DNA of 9,830 bases from GCA-016699105 sp036518915 (lineage in GTDB: Bacteria; Patescibacteriota; Saccharimonadia; UBA4664): NCBI GenBank assembly GCA_036518915.1, contig DATDME010000026.1:1-9830 (forward strand), given 5' to 3'. Made by a program: the position numbers and the translations under genes. How positions within the stretch are numbered: position 1 is the first letter of the stretch; each line of letters begins with the position of its first letter. Below are positions 7,626 through 9,830 of this stretch, piece after piece. Under the pieces are notes generated by a model. It searched no databases, was not told the origin of the DNA, and saw only the letters and a program-made list of their open reading frames with translations.

Positions 7626-8537
7626 TCACAGGGTGCGCTCCAGGTAATCCCGCACCAGACGGGAGACTTCATCGGGCAATTCGTAGTGCAGCAAATGCCC
7701 CGAGCCCGATACCTCCGCCAGAGTGGCGTGCGGCAGTTGGGCCGCAAATTTGCGGGCATCGCGGGTATTTACGAGCCCGTCGTTTTGGCCGGTAATAATG
7801 AGTGTGGGGATGGTGAGGTAGCGGGACCGCTCCCCCATCGTGTCGCCGGTGGACGAGACGTACGCCTCGCGCAGCGCGGCCGTGCTGTTGTAGCGGCGGA
7901 AGCCGATCACGTGGCGGTCGGAGATGCGCCGGCGCAACTGGCGGTCTTTGGTTTTGGTAAAGGCGACCGACGTGACAATAATCGGCCAAGCGCTGTGCAT
8001 AAACTTGCGGCTGCCCTGTTCGGGCAGGGCCTTGGTGCCCAACCAAAAATAGATTTTGCCGGGCAGCAATTTTAGGGTGTTGAGGCCGCGCATGGGTTGG
8101 GCAATAATTGGGCTTAGCAAGATGACCGCGCGGGCCAGCCCCGGCCGGCGTTTGAGCATTTCGGCCACGACGACGCCCCCCATTGAGTGGCCAAACAGCA
8201 CCAGGTTGGTGAGCTGCAGTCGGTCGATGAGTGCCAGCATGAGGTCGGTCGCGCCCTCAGTGGTGTGTGGACGCTCGGTCATGGCCAGCGAATCGCCAAA
8301 TGGCGGCAGGTCGGGCGCGATGATGTGGTAGTCGTCTAGGCCGGCGATGATTTCGGCCAGCCCATCATGGGTGCCGCGGAAGCCATGCACCATCACGATG
8401 GTGGTGGGCCGACCAGGGTTGTATTCCCAATAAGCGACATCGCCACCAAACAGCTTGAGGCGGTGCGGGGTGCCGGTTTCCGGGGGAATCGGCCAGGTGG
8501 GTGACCCGGGAGCGTAACGGTTATTGTGTTTGGGCAT
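7626..8537 (-). CDS. Alpha/beta-fold hydrolase, cytoplasmic, 303 aa
   Basis: Canonical alpha/beta hydrolase. VHGFRGTHDG at 50-59 gives the oxyanion-hole HG, GHSMGG at 116-121 is the nucleophile elbow with Ser118, Asp253 in TGQNDGLV and His281 in GSGHLLHYE complete the catalytic triad. APDLPPFGDS at 74-83 is the usual loop after strand 4. No signal peptide or membrane segment is seen. Enzymes of this shape include esterases, monoacylglycerol-lipase-like enzymes and C-C bond hydrolases, so substrate assignment is not possible. The cap region (about 145-225) is rich in basic residues. The ATG at 8537 lies 3 nt after the stop codon of the membrane-protein gene and has no Shine-Dalgarno, suggesting translational coupling. 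This makes a two-gene operon driven from about 8850. Lipid or glycolipid turnover is a reasonable but unproved role given the neighbours. Confidence 0.9.
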   Translation of the reverse strand: MPKHNNRYAPGSPTWPIPPETGTPHRLKLFGGDVAYWEYNPGRPTTIVMVHGFRGTHDGLAEIIAGLDDYHIIAPDLPPFGDSLAMTERPHTTEGATDLMLALIDRLQLTNLVLFGHSMGGVVVAEMLKRRPGLARAVILLSPIIAQPMRGLNTLKLLPGKIYFWLGTKALPEQGSRKFMHSAWPIIVTSVAFTKTKDRQLRRRISDRHVIGFRRYNSTAALREAYVSSTGDTMGERSRYLTIPTLIITGQNDGLVNTRDARKFAAQLPHATLAEVSGSGHLLHYELPDEVSRLVRDYLERTL

Positions 8538-8540
8538 GGT

Positions 8541-8804
8541 TTAGGGGCGCCGGCGGCGCAGCGTTAAGAGGAAGTAGCAACTAAACACCATGATAATACC
8601 CGCCCAGGACGCCACGAAGCCCCAGGTGGTGGTGCCCAGATCGGGCCACAGCAGGTTGAGGGCTAAAATGTTGGCGATGCTACCTTGCTGGTGGTCGGAC
8701 GTGAACAGGGCGATGAGAAAGACGATGGTGAGATGGAGCGTGGCCCCGGTTAGCACGGTGTACTTGAGGGCCTGCACAAATGGGTGTTGGAAAGTGAGCT
8801 TCAT
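8541..8804 (-). CDS. Small two-span membrane protein, 87 aa
   Basis: No family recognised. Two hydrophobic spans are clear: about residues 14-34 (KYTVLTGATLHLTIVFLIAL) and 61-81 (WGFVASWAGIIMVFSCYFLL). A polar loop with TSDHQQGS lies between them, and the C-terminus RRRRP should be cytoplasmic, so both ends are predicted inside. The ATG at 8804 has no Shine-Dalgarno and forms one arm of a 7-bp hairpin with the leader (8802-8825). It is the first gene of an operon with the alpha/beta hydrolase, from a promoter shared back-to-back with the glycosyltransferase at 8865. It could anchor or regulate that hydrolase, but this is conjecture. Confidence 0.75.
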   Translation of the reverse strand: MKLTFQHPFVQALKYTVLTGATLHLTIVFLIALFTSDHQQGSIANILALNLLWPDLGTTTWGFVASWAGIIMVFSCYFLLTLRRRRP

Positions 8805-8825
8805 GGTACTTTTTAGTCTACCATG
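8802..8825 (-). other. Inverted repeat that buries the start codon of the 87-aa gene
   Basis: On the minus strand CATGGTA pairs perfectly with TACCATG across a 10-nt loop. The second ATG is the start codon at 8804-8802. The first arm also contains ATG GTA GAC TAA, a three-codon reading frame. The arrangement could limit translation initiation. Confidence 0.5.
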
Positions 8826-8848
8826 CCTGATGGGGCCGTAGCGCTGGT

Positions 8849-8858
8849 AGTATATAAT
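8849..8858. promoter_or_regulatory. Overlapping divergent -10 boxes
   Basis: The plus strand carries TATAAT at 8853-8858, 6 nt before the ATG at 8865. The minus strand carries TATACT at 8849-8854, pointing at the 87-aa gene. Neither has a convincing -35. The boxes share two bases, so polymerase binding in the two directions should be mutually exclusive. Confidence 0.55.
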
Positions 8859-8864
8859 GTCAGC

Positions 8865-9830
8865 ATGAAAGTTCTTCTCGCTTCTGATCAGTTTTGGCCG
8901 ATGGTAAGTGGTGTGGCCACAGCTGGGCGCAACCTAGCCTCGGGCCTGGCTGCCGCCGGCCACGAAGTTCTCGTAATCGCTCCTTCTCAAACCGGCCATC
9001 CCTACGAAGAGACTGACCGCAACTACCACATTACCCGCACTCGCTCGGTGCCGGTGCCGGCCCGCGAAAACCTGCGGATTTCGGTAGCTTTTCAAAACGA
9101 AATTAAGCGGATTATTGAGGAGTTTGGGCCGGATATTGTTCACGTTCATACCCAACTGACGGTCGGCTTGACCACCATTCGCATGGCGCGCAAGCTGGGC
9201 TTGCCGATTGTGGCCACCAACCACGCCATGCCGCAAAATATCATCGATAACCTGAAGTTTTTGGTGCCGGTCGCCAAGCCGGTCAGCTACATCCTGATGG
9301 AGTATGGGCCCCTGCTGTACAAGGGGGCGGACCACATCATCATGCCAACCCAGGGAGCGATTGACATCTTTAAGCCTGACGCCTTTAGCGGTGCACCCAT
9401 CACAGCCGTGTCGAACGGCATTGATTTAAGCTCGTCGAGCCCCGGACCGGTGCCAAAGTCGCTGTACCGGCATTACCACCTGCCCACGAACGAACCGATC
9501 GTGACCTACCTGGGCCGCCTGGACGCCGAAAAACACCTCGAGGTCGTCGTGCGGGCTTTGGCCGTGCTGCGCCAGCGCGGTGAGGCGGTGCACGGGCTGT
9601 TCGTGGGCACCGGCAACACCGAGGACAAGCTGCAGAACCTGGCAAGCGAGCTGGGCATTGCCAAGCACGTCACGTTTACCGGCCGGGTGAGCGATGAAGA
9701 CCGCACCTTGCTGCACCGCGTGGGCACGCTGTATGTGATGCCCTCGCCGGTGGAGTTACAATCGCTCTCCACGTTAGAGGCGATGGCCTCGGGCCAGCCG
9801 ATCATCGCGGTGCGCAACGGCGTGTTGCTT
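8865..9830 (+). CDS. GT4-family glycosyltransferase, partial (322 codons, runs off the window)
   Basis: The reading frame is open from the ATG to the last base, and only the extreme C-terminus is missing. It is a GT-B retaining glycosyltransferase: MKVLLASDQFWPMVSGVATA at the N-terminus with the glycine loop at 16, HVHTQ at 93-97, His120 in TNHAMP, SNGID at 183-187, LGRLDAEKH at 216-224, VGTG at 247-250 and the E-x7-E motif at Glu297 and Glu305 (VELQSLSTLEAMASG). It resembles diacylglycerol glucosyltransferases and PimB-like mannosyltransferases; the exact sugar and acceptor are not readable. There is no Shine-Dalgarno. TATAAT ends 7 nt before the A of the ATG, which places transcription start on the start codon and predicts a leaderless mRNA. 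It is the only plus-strand gene in the window and is divergent from the membrane-protein and hydrolase operon. Confidence 0.92.
   Translation, partial: MKVLLASDQFWPMVSGVATAGRNLASGLAAAGHEVLVIAPSQTGHPYEETDRNYHITRTRSVPVPARENLRISVAFQNEIKRIIEEFGPDIVHVHTQLTVGLTTIRMARKLGLPIVATNHAMPQNIIDNLKFLVPVAKPVSYILMEYGPLLYKGADHIIMPTQGAIDIFKPDAFSGAPITAVSNGIDLSSSSPGPVPKSLYRHYHLPTNEPIVTYLGRLDAEKHLEVVVRALAVLRQRGEAVHGLFVGTGNTEDKLQNLASELGIAKHVTFTGRVSDEDRTLLHRVGTLYVMPSPVELQSLSTLEAMASGQPIIAVRNGVLL

Overview
The window reads as a compact bacterial chromosome with short gaps, almost all genes on the minus strand, and sigma-70-like promoters of the TTGxxx-N17-TATAAT type. The best taxonomic guess, at moderate confidence, is a fairly GC-rich Patescibacterium of the Saccharibacteria (TM7) type. 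This rests on the UvrA sequence style, a KGG stress protein, tiny unknown membrane proteins, paired GT4 glycosyltransferases and genes that lack Shine-Dalgarno sites. It is a recognition call from memory. No database search was run.

Left part (1-4462): the start of an unknown minus-strand gene, a hairpin terminator, a KGG/Con-10-type general stress protein, a 154-aa single-span membrane protein downstream of uvrA, then full-length uvrA (954 aa, nucleotide excision repair) with a clear promoter. Next is an 88-aa unknown helical protein with its own well-formed promoter, which overlaps a GAACGTTC palindrome.

Middle part (about 4490-6292): this block differs in character. It holds an 82-aa WhiB-family iron-sulfur regulator of the WhiB1/WblE type, with strongly GC-biased codons. 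It is followed on the sequence by a 48-aa acidic DG-rich peptide and a 322-aa alpha/beta hydrolase with a twin-arginine export signal, the last two forming an operon. The block is edged by strong hairpins. WhiB proteins are known almost only from Actinobacteria and their phages, and cultured Saccharibacteria live on actinobacterial hosts, so transfer from a host or phage is the leading idea. A chimeric assembly, or an actinobacterial source for the whole window, must be excluded.

Right part (6360-9830): an envelope-type cluster. A GT4 glycosyltransferase has its own -10 element. An 87-aa two-span membrane protein and a second alpha/beta hydrolase, 3 nt apart, form an operon. A divergent GT4 glycosyltransferase runs off the window end, and its -10 box places transcription start on the ATG, predicting a leaderless mRNA. 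These genes probably act on glycolipids or surface glycans, though no substrate can be read from sequence alone.
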